A DNA stretch of 64,000 nt from Zoogloea sp. (GTDB lineage Bacteria > Pseudomonadota > Gammaproteobacteria > Burkholderiales > Rhodocyclaceae), in NCBI RefSeq assembly GCF_023150065.1, contig NZ_JAKLLN010000019.1, forward strand, positions 44,885 to 108,884. The letters run 5' to 3'. This document shows, in pieces, positions 55,247-64,000 of this stretch. The position numbers and the translations under genes were made by a program. The stretch's first letter is position 1. Each line of letters opens with the position of its first letter. Below the pieces are notes generated by a model. That model had not been told where the DNA came from, searched no databases, and saw nothing but the letters and a program-made list of their open reading frames with translations.

Positions 55247-55786
55247 TTGCATCGGCCTGCTAACGCAGCCAGCGCCGCCGGCCGCACTTCCTGCCCGCCG
55301 CTGCTGCAACATACCTTTCCGCGATTGCAAGACGATCAACCGCAGTCGCTTTGCCAGTACACCGGCAAAGTGTTGTTAGTCGTAAATACGGCAAGCTATT
55401 GCGGTTTCACGGGCCAATACGCCGGTCTGGAAGCGCTGTATGCACGCCACAAGGACCAGGGTCTGGTGGTGCTCGGTTTTCCTTCCAACGACTTCAAGCA
55501 GGAAACCGGCAGCAACCAGCAAATCGGGGCTTTTTGCCAAAATACCTTTGGCGTGAAATTCCCGATGTTTGCCAAGAGCTCGGTCAAGGGGGCGCAGGCG
55601 TCGCCCTTTTACCGACAACTGGCCGCTGCCACCGGCAAAGAACCGGGCTGGAACTTCTATAAGTACCTGATCGGGCGCGACGGCAAGGTGGCGAGCGCTT
55701 ATTCGAGCATGACCGGCCCAGCAAACAAGGGCTTGCAGCAGGAGATCGACCGACTGCTGGCGCAGCCGGCACCCGCAGGGCAGTGA
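55247..55786 (+). CDS. Glutathione-peroxidase-family peroxidase with shortened N-terminus
   Basis: A thiol peroxidase of about 179 aa. Active site VNTASYCGFTGQYAGLEALY (peroxidatic Cys), LGFPSNDFKQETGS in the Gln/Cys loop, and PGWNFYKYLIGRDGKV with the catalytic Trp. The domain begins at CPPLLQHTFPRLQDDQPQSL; related exported proteins carry a signal peptide before this. Here an in-frame stop at 55214 and only a TTG at 55247 leave no complete signal, so the 5' end was probably lost at the mobile-DNA junction. Confidence 0.8.
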   Translation: MHRPANAASAAGRTSCPPLLQHTFPRLQDDQPQSLCQYTGKVLLVVNTASYCGFTGQYAGLEALYARHKDQGLVVLGFPSNDFKQETGSNQQIGAFCQNTFGVKFPMFAKSSVKGAQASPFYRQLAAATGKEPGWNFYKYLIGRDGKVASAYSSMTGPANKGLQQEIDRLLAQPAPAGQ

Positions 55787-55874
55787 TGGCCGCCCGCCTC
55801 GCTCACGGCGGGTAGCAATGTTGGGTATCATGATCTGACCGTCCAGGACTGGACATGAAGAAGACTGCCAACCC

Positions 55875-56981
55875 ATGAGTACCCTTTTCGCTCCCATCGA
55901 ACTTGGAACGCTGACACTGCCCAACCGTATCGTGATAGCGCCGATGTGCCAGTATTCGGCACAGGACGGCAATGCCACATCCTGGCACCTGATGCACCTG
56001 GGCCAGCTGGCGCTTTCCGGCGCCGGCATGCTGATCATCGAGGCTACCGCCGTTGAGGCAGAGGGCCGCATTTCGGCGCAAGATCTCGGCCTGTGGTCAG
56101 ATGAGAACGAGCAGGCGCTGGCGTCCACGCTGGCGCAAGTGCGCCGGCATTCGGCCATGCCGATTGCAGTGCAGCTGGCGCATGCCGGCCGCAAGGCATC
56201 CACTGTTCCACCCTGGCTGGGCGGGCAGCTGCGCCCGTCTGGCGAAGGCGGCTGGCGCACGTGGGCGCCCTCGGCCTTGCCTTTCACTCCCGGCAATGAA
56301 GCGCCGCAGGCGCTGGATGCGGCTGGCCTTGTGCGCATTCGCCAGGCCTTTGCTGCGGCCGCGGCGCGCGCGGCCCGTATCGGCATCGATGCCATCGAAG
56401 TCCATGGCGCGCATGGATACCTGCTGCACCAGTTCCTTTCGCCGCTTTCTAACCGGCGTGACGATGCCTATGGCGGGTCGCTGGAAAATCGCATGCGTTT
56501 TCCCTTGGAAGTATTCGAGGCGGTGCGTGCAGCCTTTCCGGCCGGCCGGCCGGTCGGCATCCGCGTCTCGGCAACCGACTGGGTCGAAGATGGCTGGGAT
56601 ATCGAGCAAACTTTGGCATTTGCCGCCGCTCTGAAAGTGCGCGGCTGCGATTTTCTGGACGTGTCCACCGGCGGGCTGTCGCCACAGCAAAAAATTTCCC
56701 TAAGCCCGGGTTACCAGGTGCCGTTCGCGGAAAGATTGAAGAGGGACGTCGGCATGCCGACCATTGCCGTCGGCCTGATTACCGAAGCACGGCATGCCGA
56801 GTCCATCGTCGCCAGCGGCCAGGCCGACATGGTGGCGCTGGCGCGCGGCATCCTGTACGACCCGCGCTGGCCTTGGCATGCGGCCGCCGAACTGGGCGCG
56901 CAAGTGGATGCGCCGCCGCAGTACTGGCGTTGTCAGCCGCGCGAGCTCAAGGCGCTGTTTCGCGACGCCCGGATCAGCTAG
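55875..56981 (+). CDS. Old yellow enzyme-family NADH:flavin oxidoreductase (YqjM/XenA-like)
   Basis: A 368-aa FMN enzyme reducing activated C=C bonds or nitro compounds. Seen: APMCQYSA with Cys25 and Tyr27, the YqjM-class redox-tuning residues; VQLAHAGRKAS; VHGAHGYLLHQFLSP; NRRDDAYGGSLENRMRFPLE; VSTGGLSP; ADMVALARGILYDPRWP. Its end overlaps the convergent ptxE by 4 bp. A functional link to phosphite use is not evident. Confidence 0.93.
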   Translation: MSTLFAPIELGTLTLPNRIVIAPMCQYSAQDGNATSWHLMHLGQLALSGAGMLIIEATAVEAEGRISAQDLGLWSDENEQALASTLAQVRRHSAMPIAVQLAHAGRKASTVPPWLGGQLRPSGEGGWRTWAPSALPFTPGNEAPQALDAAGLVRIRQAFAAAAARAARIGIDAIEVHGAHGYLLHQFLSPLSNRRDDAYGGSLENRMRFPLEVFEAVRAAFPAGRPVGIRVSATDWVEDGWDIEQTLAFAAALKVRGCDFLDVSTGGLSPQQKISLSPGYQVPFAERLKRDVGMPTIAVGLITEARHAESIVASGQADMVALARGILYDPRWPWHAAAELGAQVDAPPQYWRCQPRELKALFRDARIS

Positions 56982-57865
56982 GGTGCGGGCGCCAGCGGCG
57001 CGGTTTCACCCTGCAGCAAAAATTCGCAAAAATGACGCGCCGGCGCGTCCGGCAAGAGGTCCTCGCGGCTGATCACGTACAGGTCCTTGTGCAGTGCGCC
57101 GCCTTCGAGGGGAATTGCCCGCAGACTGCCATCGCGGTTTTCATCGGTCACGGCGGCCGCCATCACGAGCGAGATGCCGAGTCCGGCCCGCACCGCATGC
57201 TTGACCGCTTCGGTGCTGCCAAGTTGCATGGCGATCCCGATGTTGCGCGCATCGTCGCCGAAATAGGACTGCAGCAGCCGCCCTGTGCCGCTGCCGGCTT
57301 CGCCGCCCAGTAGCGCCTGCCCGCACAGCCAGTTGCGTGGAATGCTGGTGCGCCCGGCCCAGGGATGGTCGGGCGGCACGATGACCTGCAATTCCTCGCG
57401 ATGCCAGACGGTGGCGGTAAAGCCGGGGCGTGGATCCCACCATTCCATGATGGCGACGTCGATCTCGAAATTCTGCAGTTGCTCGGCGATGCGGTTGTTG
57501 CTGCCAATAGCTATCTGGAGCTTGTGCGCAACGCGGTCGCGGTAGGCGCGCAGACGCGGCTGCAGCAAGTAGATGCCGGTATTGGAACTGGCGCCGATGC
57601 TGAGGACTGTCTTGTCGAACAAGGCTTGCGCGCGGGCGCCGGCGCGTACCAGATGTTTAGCGTAGGGCAGGAATGAAGTGCCTTCCGGCGTCAGTGTGCA
57701 GCCGGCATTGCTGCGCTGGATCAGCGCCACCTTGAGCGATTGCTCGAGCCGCTTGATATGTTGCGTGACGGCCGGTTGCGACTGGCCAGTCTGCCTGGCC
57801 GCCTCGCGGAATCCCCCCTGATTTGCGACCGCAAGGAATGTGGCGACGCACTCCAGGTTGATCAT
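56978..57865 (-). CDS. ptxE: LysR-type regulator of the phosphite cluster, PtxE
   Basis: A 295-aa LysR-type regulator. N-terminal winged [43 protein letters not shown]. The effector domain covers about 90-285 ([36 protein letters not shown]). Its ATG overlaps the ptxD stop by 4 bp (ATGA). In characterised ptxABCDE clusters the last gene is this regulator; assignment rests on position plus family. Start 57865 is at the canonical LysR N-terminus. Confidence 0.88.
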   Translation of the reverse strand: MINLECVATFLAVANQGGFREAARQTGQSQPAVTQHIKRLEQSLKVALIQRSNAGCTLTPEGTSFLPYAKHLVRAGARAQALFDKTVLSIGASSNTGIYLLQPRLRAYRDRVAHKLQIAIGSNNRIAEQLQNFEIDVAIMEWWDPRPGFTATVWHREELQVIVPPDHPWAGRTSIPRNWLCGQALLGGEAGSGTGRLLQSYFGDDARNIGIAMQLGSTEAVKHAVRAGLGISLVMAAAVTDENRDGSLRAIPLEGGALHKDLYVISREDLLPDAPARHFCEFLLQGETAPLAPAP

Positions 57866-58869
57866 GTCGCCGTCTTCCTGCCGGGACGGTTGATGGCGCC
57901 GGCAGGCGCCTCGCCATTGAGCGCCTGGATAATGTTGCAGGCGGCCTGACGTTCGATCTCCAGGCGCACTTCGGCAACGGCCGAACCGAGGTGCGGCGTG
58001 AAAAAAGTTTGTGCAGGATTGTCCAGCAAGGCTTGCGGAATGGCGCGCGGCCGGTCTGGCCGTGCCCATTCTTCCAGCTCGAACACGTCGGCGGCATAGC
58101 CGGCAAGGCGGCCGCTGGCGAGCGCTGCAACGACTGCGGCTTCATCGACCACCGAGCCGCGGCAGGCATTCACCAGGTAGCTTCCCGGACGCATCCTGGC
58201 GAGCGTGTCAGCATTGATCAGGTGCAGGGTCTCCGGCGTCATCGGCAGCATCGGCACGATGAAATCGCTGGCGGCCAGCAATTCATCGAGTTCGACTTGG
58301 CGCGCATTCCATTGCGCAGACTGTTCGGTCGGCAGGGCAACGTGGTCGCAATACAGAATCTGCATGTCGAAGCCAGCCAGCCGCTGTGCGATGGCGCGGC
58401 CGACCGCACCCATGCCGATGATGCCGATCGTACGCCCGGTGAGCCCCGTGCCGTACAGCTGCGGGAGCCACCCCTGAAAGCCGCTGCTGCGGATCTGGCG
58501 GTCACCTTCCAGCATGCGGCGTGTTAACCCGAGCAGCAGGCCGATGGTCAGTTCCGCGGTCGGGATGGTCAGCAGGTCGGGCACGATGGAAAACCAGATG
58601 CCGCGGCGGGTGCAGGCGGCGACGTCGAAGTTGTCATAACCCTTGAGCGCCGCGCCGACGATTTTCAGTTGCGGGCAGGCTTGCAGGAAGGCGTCGTCGA
58701 TACTGTCGGGCATGAAGACCATGATGGCTTGCGCATCGCGCGCGCGCGCCAGCACTTCTTCGCGCGGCAGGGTGTCGCGCGAAGTATTGGGAATGACTTC
58801 GGCAACGCCTTGCAGCAGTTCGATGATTTCCGGATGCACCCAGTGGGTGAGCACGACTTTGGGTTTCAT
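57862..58869 (-). CDS. ptxD: NAD-dependent phosphite dehydrogenase PtxD
   Basis: Oxidises phosphite to phosphate while reducing NAD+. A 335-aa D-2-hydroxyacid-dehydrogenase-fold protein closely resembling Pseudomonas stutzeri PtxD along its length: Lys76 in ALKGYDNFD, Met53, Leu100, Trp134 and Tyr139 of the substrate pocket, nucleotide motif GIIGMGAVG, Arg237 in [11 protein letters not shown], Glu266 in [14 protein letters not shown], and the catalytic His at 293 in FTPHLGSAV. The coenzyme-discriminating position 175 is Asp (Glu in P. stutzeri) followed by His176, in keeping with NAD preference. Start ATG 58869. Confidence 0.95.
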   Translation of the reverse strand: MKPKVVLTHWVHPEIIELLQGVAEVIPNTSRDTLPREEVLARARDAQAIMVFMPDSIDDAFLQACPQLKIVGAALKGYDNFDVAACTRRGIWFSIVPDLLTIPTAELTIGLLLGLTRRMLEGDRQIRSSGFQGWLPQLYGTGLTGRTIGIIGMGAVGRAIAQRLAGFDMQILYCDHVALPTEQSAQWNARQVELDELLAASDFIVPMLPMTPETLHLINADTLARMRPGSYLVNACRGSVVDEAAVVAALASGRLAGYAADVFELEEWARPDRPRAIPQALLDNPAQTFFTPHLGSAVAEVRLEIERQAACNIIQALNGEAPAGAINRPGRKTAT

Positions 58870-58890
58870 GTAACGATTTGCGTAAATGAT

Positions 58891-59688
58891 TTACTTGAAG
58901 GTGCGGCGCAGGAAGGCGCTCAGGGCGTCGACCAGGCTCACCATGACGAGGATGACGATCAGGATTGCCGAGACATCCGTGTATTGCATGATGCGCAGCG
59001 ATCCCATCAGTTCGAAGCCGATGCCGCCGGCGCCGACCATGCCCATGACCGTCGAGGCGCGGAAGTTGTATTCCCAGCGGTAGATCGCTGTATCGGCCAT
59101 CTGCGGCAAGACTTGCGGCAGGATGCCGTGGAAGATCACCTGCAGCGGGCTGCAACCGGCGGCGCGCGCGGCTTCCACCGGCGCGCGGTCGGCATGTTCG
59201 ATGGCTTCGGCAAAGAACTTGCCGACCATGCCCACCGAATGCAGGCCAAGCGCCAGCACGCCCGGCAGCGCGCCGAAGCCGACTGCAGCGACGAACACGA
59301 TGCCCATGATGAGTTCAGGGATCGAGCGCAAGCCGTTCAGCAGGCCCCGGGCGCATTGGTAGACCAGCGGATGCGGCGTGGTATTGCGCGCTGCCAGCAC
59401 CGCCAGTGGCAGCGACAGCAGCACCGCAACCGCCGTGCCGGCCACGCTCATGGCCAGGGTGTCGAGCAGTGGCTTGACCCAGGAGCCGGCCTGGCTGAAG
59501 TTCGGCGGAAACATCTCGCCGACCAGTGACGCCAGGCTGGGGATCCCTTCGCCCAGGCGTTCGGCGTCGAACAGGCCAACGTAATACCAGCAAGCGATGA
59601 CGATTGCCAGCACGGTGGCCAGGGAGACCATCGAGCGGTTCCAGGCGCGCTGCCGGCGGTCCAGCAGCGGTGCGAATTGAGCGTGCAT
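58891..59688 (-). CDS. ptxC: Phosphite ABC transporter permease PtxC
   Basis: PhnE-type permease of 265 aa with about six membrane helices. The ATPase-contact loop reads EAARAAGCSPLQVIFHGILP; also LLNGLRSIPELIMGIVF and NFRASTVMGMVGAGGIGFEL, typical of phosphonate/phosphite permeases. Start 59688 (MHAQFAPLLDRRQRAW), 31 bp after ptxB. ptxD follows 21 bp downstream. Confidence 0.93.
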   Translation of the reverse strand: MHAQFAPLLDRRQRAWNRSMVSLATVLAIVIACWYYVGLFDAERLGEGIPSLASLVGEMFPPNFSQAGSWVKPLLDTLAMSVAGTAVAVLLSLPLAVLAARNTTPHPLVYQCARGLLNGLRSIPELIMGIVFVAAVGFGALPGVLALGLHSVGMVGKFFAEAIEHADRAPVEAARAAGCSPLQVIFHGILPQVLPQMADTAIYRWEYNFRASTVMGMVGAGGIGFELMGSLRIMQYTDVSAILIVILVMVSLVDALSAFLRRTFK

Positions 59689-59719
59689 GAAGACTCCTGA
59701 TTGCTTGTGCGATGTGTGC

Positions 59720-61383
<1,664 letters not shown>

Positions 61384-61465
61384 GGCGAGTCCTTCGTTGG
61401 TTTCGCAATCAAACTGCGATGACGATTACAAAATCGAATTGCCAGGCCATGGTAGGGGGGGCTGT

Positions 61466-61505
61466 GTTACCTGCGCGTGACGAACCGATGAAGAATCTGT
61501 GACAT
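61466..61505 (-). promoter_or_regulatory. Four-unit Pho-box-like array upstream of ptxA
   Basis: Heptamers at 61466 (GTTACCT), 61477 (GTGACGA), 61488 (ATGAAGA) and 61499 (GTGACAT), plus-strand reading, are each separated by 4 bp, giving exact 11-bp phasing. On the minus strand they read ATGTCAC, TCTTCAT, TCGTCAC, AGGTAAC, approximating the PhoB half-site CTGTCAT. The direction faces ptxA, supporting induction under phosphate limitation. The divergent HD-GYP promoter also lies in this 225-bp gap. Confidence 0.68.
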
Positions 61506-61608
61506 CGCCACCGGCGGCACCATTTTTAACTGGGTTAATGCACCAATTCTCACTCGATCGCGTCAGCGGCCACTTCAAGCACTTCATGGAACTGCTACAG
61601 AATCTGAA

Positions 61609-62916
61609 ATGAACGCTATTCAACTGCCCCAGACACACCGGCAATTGCGCCGCATGTTGGCGCGGCGCCTCGGTATAGGTGCGCTCCTGGTTGGCAGTCT
61701 CGCGGGAGGTCTTGCCTACTGGGTCGAATCGTATCGCGTAGAGCAGCGCACCCTTGAACGCGCCATAGCGGGGGTCAGGCATTTCGAGTCGCCCGCCATG
61801 CAAATGGCGGTCGGCGGGGATAAAGGAGATAGCCATTCCGCGATTTCGCAGTTGCTGACCGATGAGTTTGTCGGGATTCGAGTTTTTTCGCCCAATACGG
61901 AGATGGTGTTTGATGCTTGGCGGTCACTCCCCGAGTCGCTGAAAGAGATCGCCCGACAACAGCGCCATCCATGGCCGCCAGCTCCAGGCAGCCATAGCAA
62001 ACGATTTTCGGTGGCTGGCGAAGAACTGGTTCAGGTCATTCTGCCGATGACCACCAGTGATGGCCGTCTTGCAGGCTATGTCGAGGGAATCAGCCTGGTG
62101 TCCCGCTCGGCACTGCAAGAGAGAGAACAACAGATTCGCGGGGCTGCGCTGACGGCCTCGATATCAGTATTCGCGGCAGCGCTGTTGCTTTACCCGTTAA
62201 TGTCGGGATTGCTGGGCCAAACGGTGGCATTGTCGTCTCGACTCCTGGAATCCAATCTTTCGCTGCTGCGCTCCCTTGGAAACGCCATCGCCAAGCGTGA
62301 CGCAGATACCGACGCCCATAACTACCGGGTTACCTGCTATGCGGTCTCACTTGCCGAAGCACTGGGTGTTGGCAAGGAAACCATTGCCGAACTGGTGCTG
62401 GGCGCCTTTCTGCACGACGTTGGAAAAATCGGCATTCCGGATCAGATTCTGTTGAAACCGGGACGGCTGACCAGCGAAGAATTTCAGGTCATGAAGACCC
62501 ACGCCATGCTCGGCATCGAGATCGTCGCCGGCAATCCCTGGCTGGCTGGCGCAGAGAAGACCATCCGGCATCATCACGAACGCTTCGACGGGAAAGGGTA
62601 TCCGGATGGGCTCATTGGCGAGGCAATACCGTTGGCCGCACGGATTTTTGCCCTGGTCGACGTGTTCGACGCATTGACCTCTGTTCGCCCGTATAAACCA
62701 GCCTTGTCATTGGAAGAGACGTTGAGCATCATGGAACGGGAAGATGACCAGCATTTCGATCCAAAGATTCATGCCGTTTTCCGGCAGGTTGCTCCGGTGC
62801 TATACGCACAAGGCCAATCCAGAGATCATGCCCAATGGAGTCAGGAATTGAAGGCGATGCTTGAACGGTACTTCAAAATGAAAACGGCTCCCAAAGGAGC
62901 CGCCGAATTCGAGTGA
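61609..62916 (+). CDS. Membrane HD-GYP-domain c-di-GMP phosphodiesterase
   Basis: A 435-aa protein. One N-terminal membrane helix (GIGALLVGSLAGGLAYWV), a short periplasmic sensor (about 45-170), and a second helix near 180-200 (ASISVFAAALLLYPLMSGLL). The C-terminal HD-GYP domain carries FLHDVGKIGIPD, HHERFDGKGYPDGL and LVDVFDALTS, the full metal/c-di-GMP signature. Expected to degrade c-di-GMP, opposing the two GGDEF proteins in the window. Divergent from ptxA. Confidence 0.93.
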   Translation: MNAIQLPQTHRQLRRMLARRLGIGALLVGSLAGGLAYWVESYRVEQRTLERAIAGVRHFESPAMQMAVGGDKGDSHSAISQLLTDEFVGIRVFSPNTEMVFDAWRSLPESLKEIARQQRHPWPPAPGSHSKRFSVAGEELVQVILPMTTSDGRLAGYVEGISLVSRSALQEREQQIRGAALTASISVFAAALLLYPLMSGLLGQTVALSSRLLESNLSLLRSLGNAIAKRDADTDAHNYRVTCYAVSLAEALGVGKETIAELVLGAFLHDVGKIGIPDQILLKPGRLTSEEFQVMKTHAMLGIEIVAGNPWLAGAEKTIRHHHERFDGKGYPDGLIGEAIPLAARIFALVDVFDALTSVRPYKPALSLEETLSIMEREDDQHFDPKIHAVFRQVAPVLYAQGQSRDHAQWSQELKAMLERYFKMKTAPKGAAEFE

Positions 62917-62925
62917 TGCGGGAAA

Positions 62926-63033
62926 TTAACCGCGATGGTATTTGTGCAGCAATTCGTCAACACGCCAGATTTCGTTTCCGTTCATGATGATTTTTTTGCC
63001 GTCCTTGGTTTCCATCACATGGCCAGATTCCAT
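62926..63033 (-). pseudogene. CopK-like periplasmic copper protein remnant
   Basis: A 35-codon minus-strand frame, MESGHVMETKDGKKIIMNGN then EIWRVDELLHKYHRG, matching the C-terminal half of CopK, a small periplasmic Cu-binding protein. A good ribosome binding site (AAGGAGAG) and ATG lie just upstream, but in another frame and without the signal peptide, indicating a deletion. A 35-residue product from the internal ATG is conceivable but would not be exported. Confidence 0.6.
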
Positions 63034-63397
63034 ATAGGTTGCGCGACCATATCATGGTTCTCTCCTTGTGACATCGGGTTAATCGTGTCGGACTCATTTC
63101 GTCCAACCGTGATGTCATCTTAGGAGTCCGATACCAACAGGACGCTGACCCCCGCGTTACATTTTTGAAAGCTTTTCGCCGGAAATGGTCAGGGAGAGAG
63201 GTGCCCGTCGCTTTCGCACCAACGTTACTTGGTTTTTCTGTCGAAGCAGAGTTTGTTAGATATAAATGCTGCCGTTCCTCGCTTCTGCTTACTGCGCGGC
63301 AGGTAACCAGCAGTTTGCTGACCGAAGAGTGAAGTGATTCGAACGGCCGGATTGGCCGAATTGTTGTCTGTTGCCAAAGACATCAGGCAGGTCGTCG

Positions 63398-63453
63398 GCC
63401 TTATGTAAAGCTTTCCATAAGGCCGATTATGCAAAGCCAGCGATTATGGAAAG
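63398..63453. repeat. Cluster of TTATGNAAAG recombination-site-like repeats
   Basis: TTATGTAAAG at 63401, TTATGCAAAG at 63427, TTATGGAAAG at 63444, and the inverse CTTTCCATAA at 63411-63420. GGCCTTATG and CATAAGGCC (63398-63424) make an additional palindrome. The cluster sits about 125 bp before a tyrosine recombinase start. Confidence 0.6.
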
Positions 63454-63536
63454 TAGCCGGGGTGGCTGTGGCTAAGAAGCAGGAAGGAAGGAGCTTTGCA
63501 GCGGCCGGCATCCCCGCGAGCTCGACATAATTTCCT

Positions 63537-63573
63537 CGGTCTCCTGAAGTAGTAGTTCCACTTCAGGAGACCG
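63537..63573. promoter_or_regulatory. Perfect 14-bp hairpin covering the recombinase ribosome binding site
   Basis: CGGTCTCCTGAAGT (63537-63550) and ACTTCAGGAGACCG (63560-63573) pair perfectly around a 9-nt loop. The right arm contains AGGAGA (63565-63570), the only ribosome binding site for ATG 63576. It may hide the start from ribosomes reading through, or be a recombinase binding palindrome. Confidence 0.7.
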
Positions 63574-63575
63574 TT

Positions 63576-64000
63576 ATGAGCCAGATCTCTTCGCCCCCGG
63601 TTACGCCAAGTACGCATCCAGCGCCGGCGCTCTCCGATCACATCACCGCGGAACTGCGCCGCTACGACGAACACCTGCACGATGTCCGTGGGTTGGCTGA
63701 GGGCACTCGCAGGCAGCGAGTTCGCGTCGTAAGACGGCTGCTGCAAGAGCAATTCGCTGATCGCCCAATCGATGTTGCCAAGCTGCATCCGGATGACGTG
63801 CGCAGCTTTCTTGCCAGGCAACTGGAGGCGCACTGGTCACACGCCAAGGCATCTCTGCTGGCTTCGGCCTTGCGAAGCTACTTCCGCTACCGGGCCACCT
63901 GCGGCGATCGGGTCGGTAGGCTGACCGCAGTCATTTCAAACCCGGTCCACTGGAAGCTGGCGTCATTGCCACGGGCGCTCAATCCCGATGATGCTGATCG
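63576..64000 (+). CDS. Tyrosine recombinase, partial at window edge
   Basis: 141 codons are visible, without stop, running off the window. It starts MSQISSPPVTPSTHPAPALS; then ITAELRRYDEHLHDVRGLAE, GTRRQRVRVVRRLLQEQFAD and LHPDDVRSFLARQLEAHWSH, LLASALRSYFRYRATCGDRV. This is the SAM-like core-binding domain of XerC/D-type recombinases of the transposon/RIT class (often in sets of three). The catalytic domain lies beyond the window. Confidence 0.82.
   Translation, partial: MSQISSPPVTPSTHPAPALSDHITAELRRYDEHLHDVRGLAEGTRRQRVRVVRRLLQEQFADRPIDVAKLHPDDVRSFLARQLEAHWSHAKASLLASALRSYFRYRATCGDRVGRLTAVISNPVHWKLASLPRALNPDDAD

Larger units (their letters stand above)
63034..63575. other. Recombinase upstream region with repeats
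   Basis: No gene is recognised. The right half (63398-63573) holds the TTATGNAAAG repeats and a perfect hairpin listed separately. A 69-codon minus-strand frame at 63225-63434 resembles nothing I know. Confidence 0.4.

Overview
The window reads as the chromosome of a GC-rich, motile, respiratory betaproteobacterium. The gene styles fit the order Rhodocyclales best: ZapA followed by 6S RNA, a C4-dicarboxylate carrier, a cytochrome c5-like protein, cobalamin salvage genes and an RquA-type methyltransferase. This placement is inferred from gene content; no rRNA is present.

Positions 1-29.98 kb are ordinary core chromosome: an O2-sensing globin-coupled diguanylate cyclase; a radical-SAM/B12 protein; a NarX/NarL-like two-component pair; a hybrid histidine kinase; a Ser/Thr kinase divergent from a formylglycine-enzyme-like protein; tRNA-Leu(GAG); an NMT1-type ABC transporter next to a Tsx-like channel; dctA; sfsA; a soluble CheW-containing sensor; an rquA-like gene; a cobalamin block (two BtuF-like proteins, CobC, CbiB, CobQ); a ZapB-like/ZapA pair with 6S RNA; a cytochrome c; and tRNA-Arg(CCG).

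An integrated element starts at tRNA-Arg (29,901-29,977). It carries a phased GTGCC array, a divergent repressor/excisionase control region with operators, a tyrosine integrase translationally coupled to an HD-domain nuclease-like protein, an AcaB/DUF1845-like protein and further small regulators and lipoproteins. From about 35 to 55 kb it becomes a graveyard of mobile DNA: IS3, IS5, IS66, ISAs1, IS481 and IS256 pieces, two group II intron 3' ends, and phage antirepressor debris. Signalling genes sit among them (hemerythrin hybrid kinase, two chemoreceptors, a diguanylate cyclase, a PAS kinase). Several are cut by insertions. One ISAs1 copy is intact with a perfect 10-bp target duplication.

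Positions 55.2-61.4 kb hold the most notable functional unit: a complete, tightly packed ptxABCDE cluster (phosphite ABC importer, NAD-dependent phosphite dehydrogenase, LysR regulator). Upstream lies a four-unit, 11-bp-phased Pho-box-like array. It probably lets the cell import phosphite (P+3) under phosphate starvation and oxidise it to phosphate. A glutathione peroxidase and an old-yellow-enzyme homologue lie beside it, then an HD-GYP phosphodiesterase, a CopK remnant, and at the right edge a second tyrosine recombinase preceded by TTATGNAAAG repeats. Recombinases and IS debris on both sides suggest the ptx cluster arrived by transfer.
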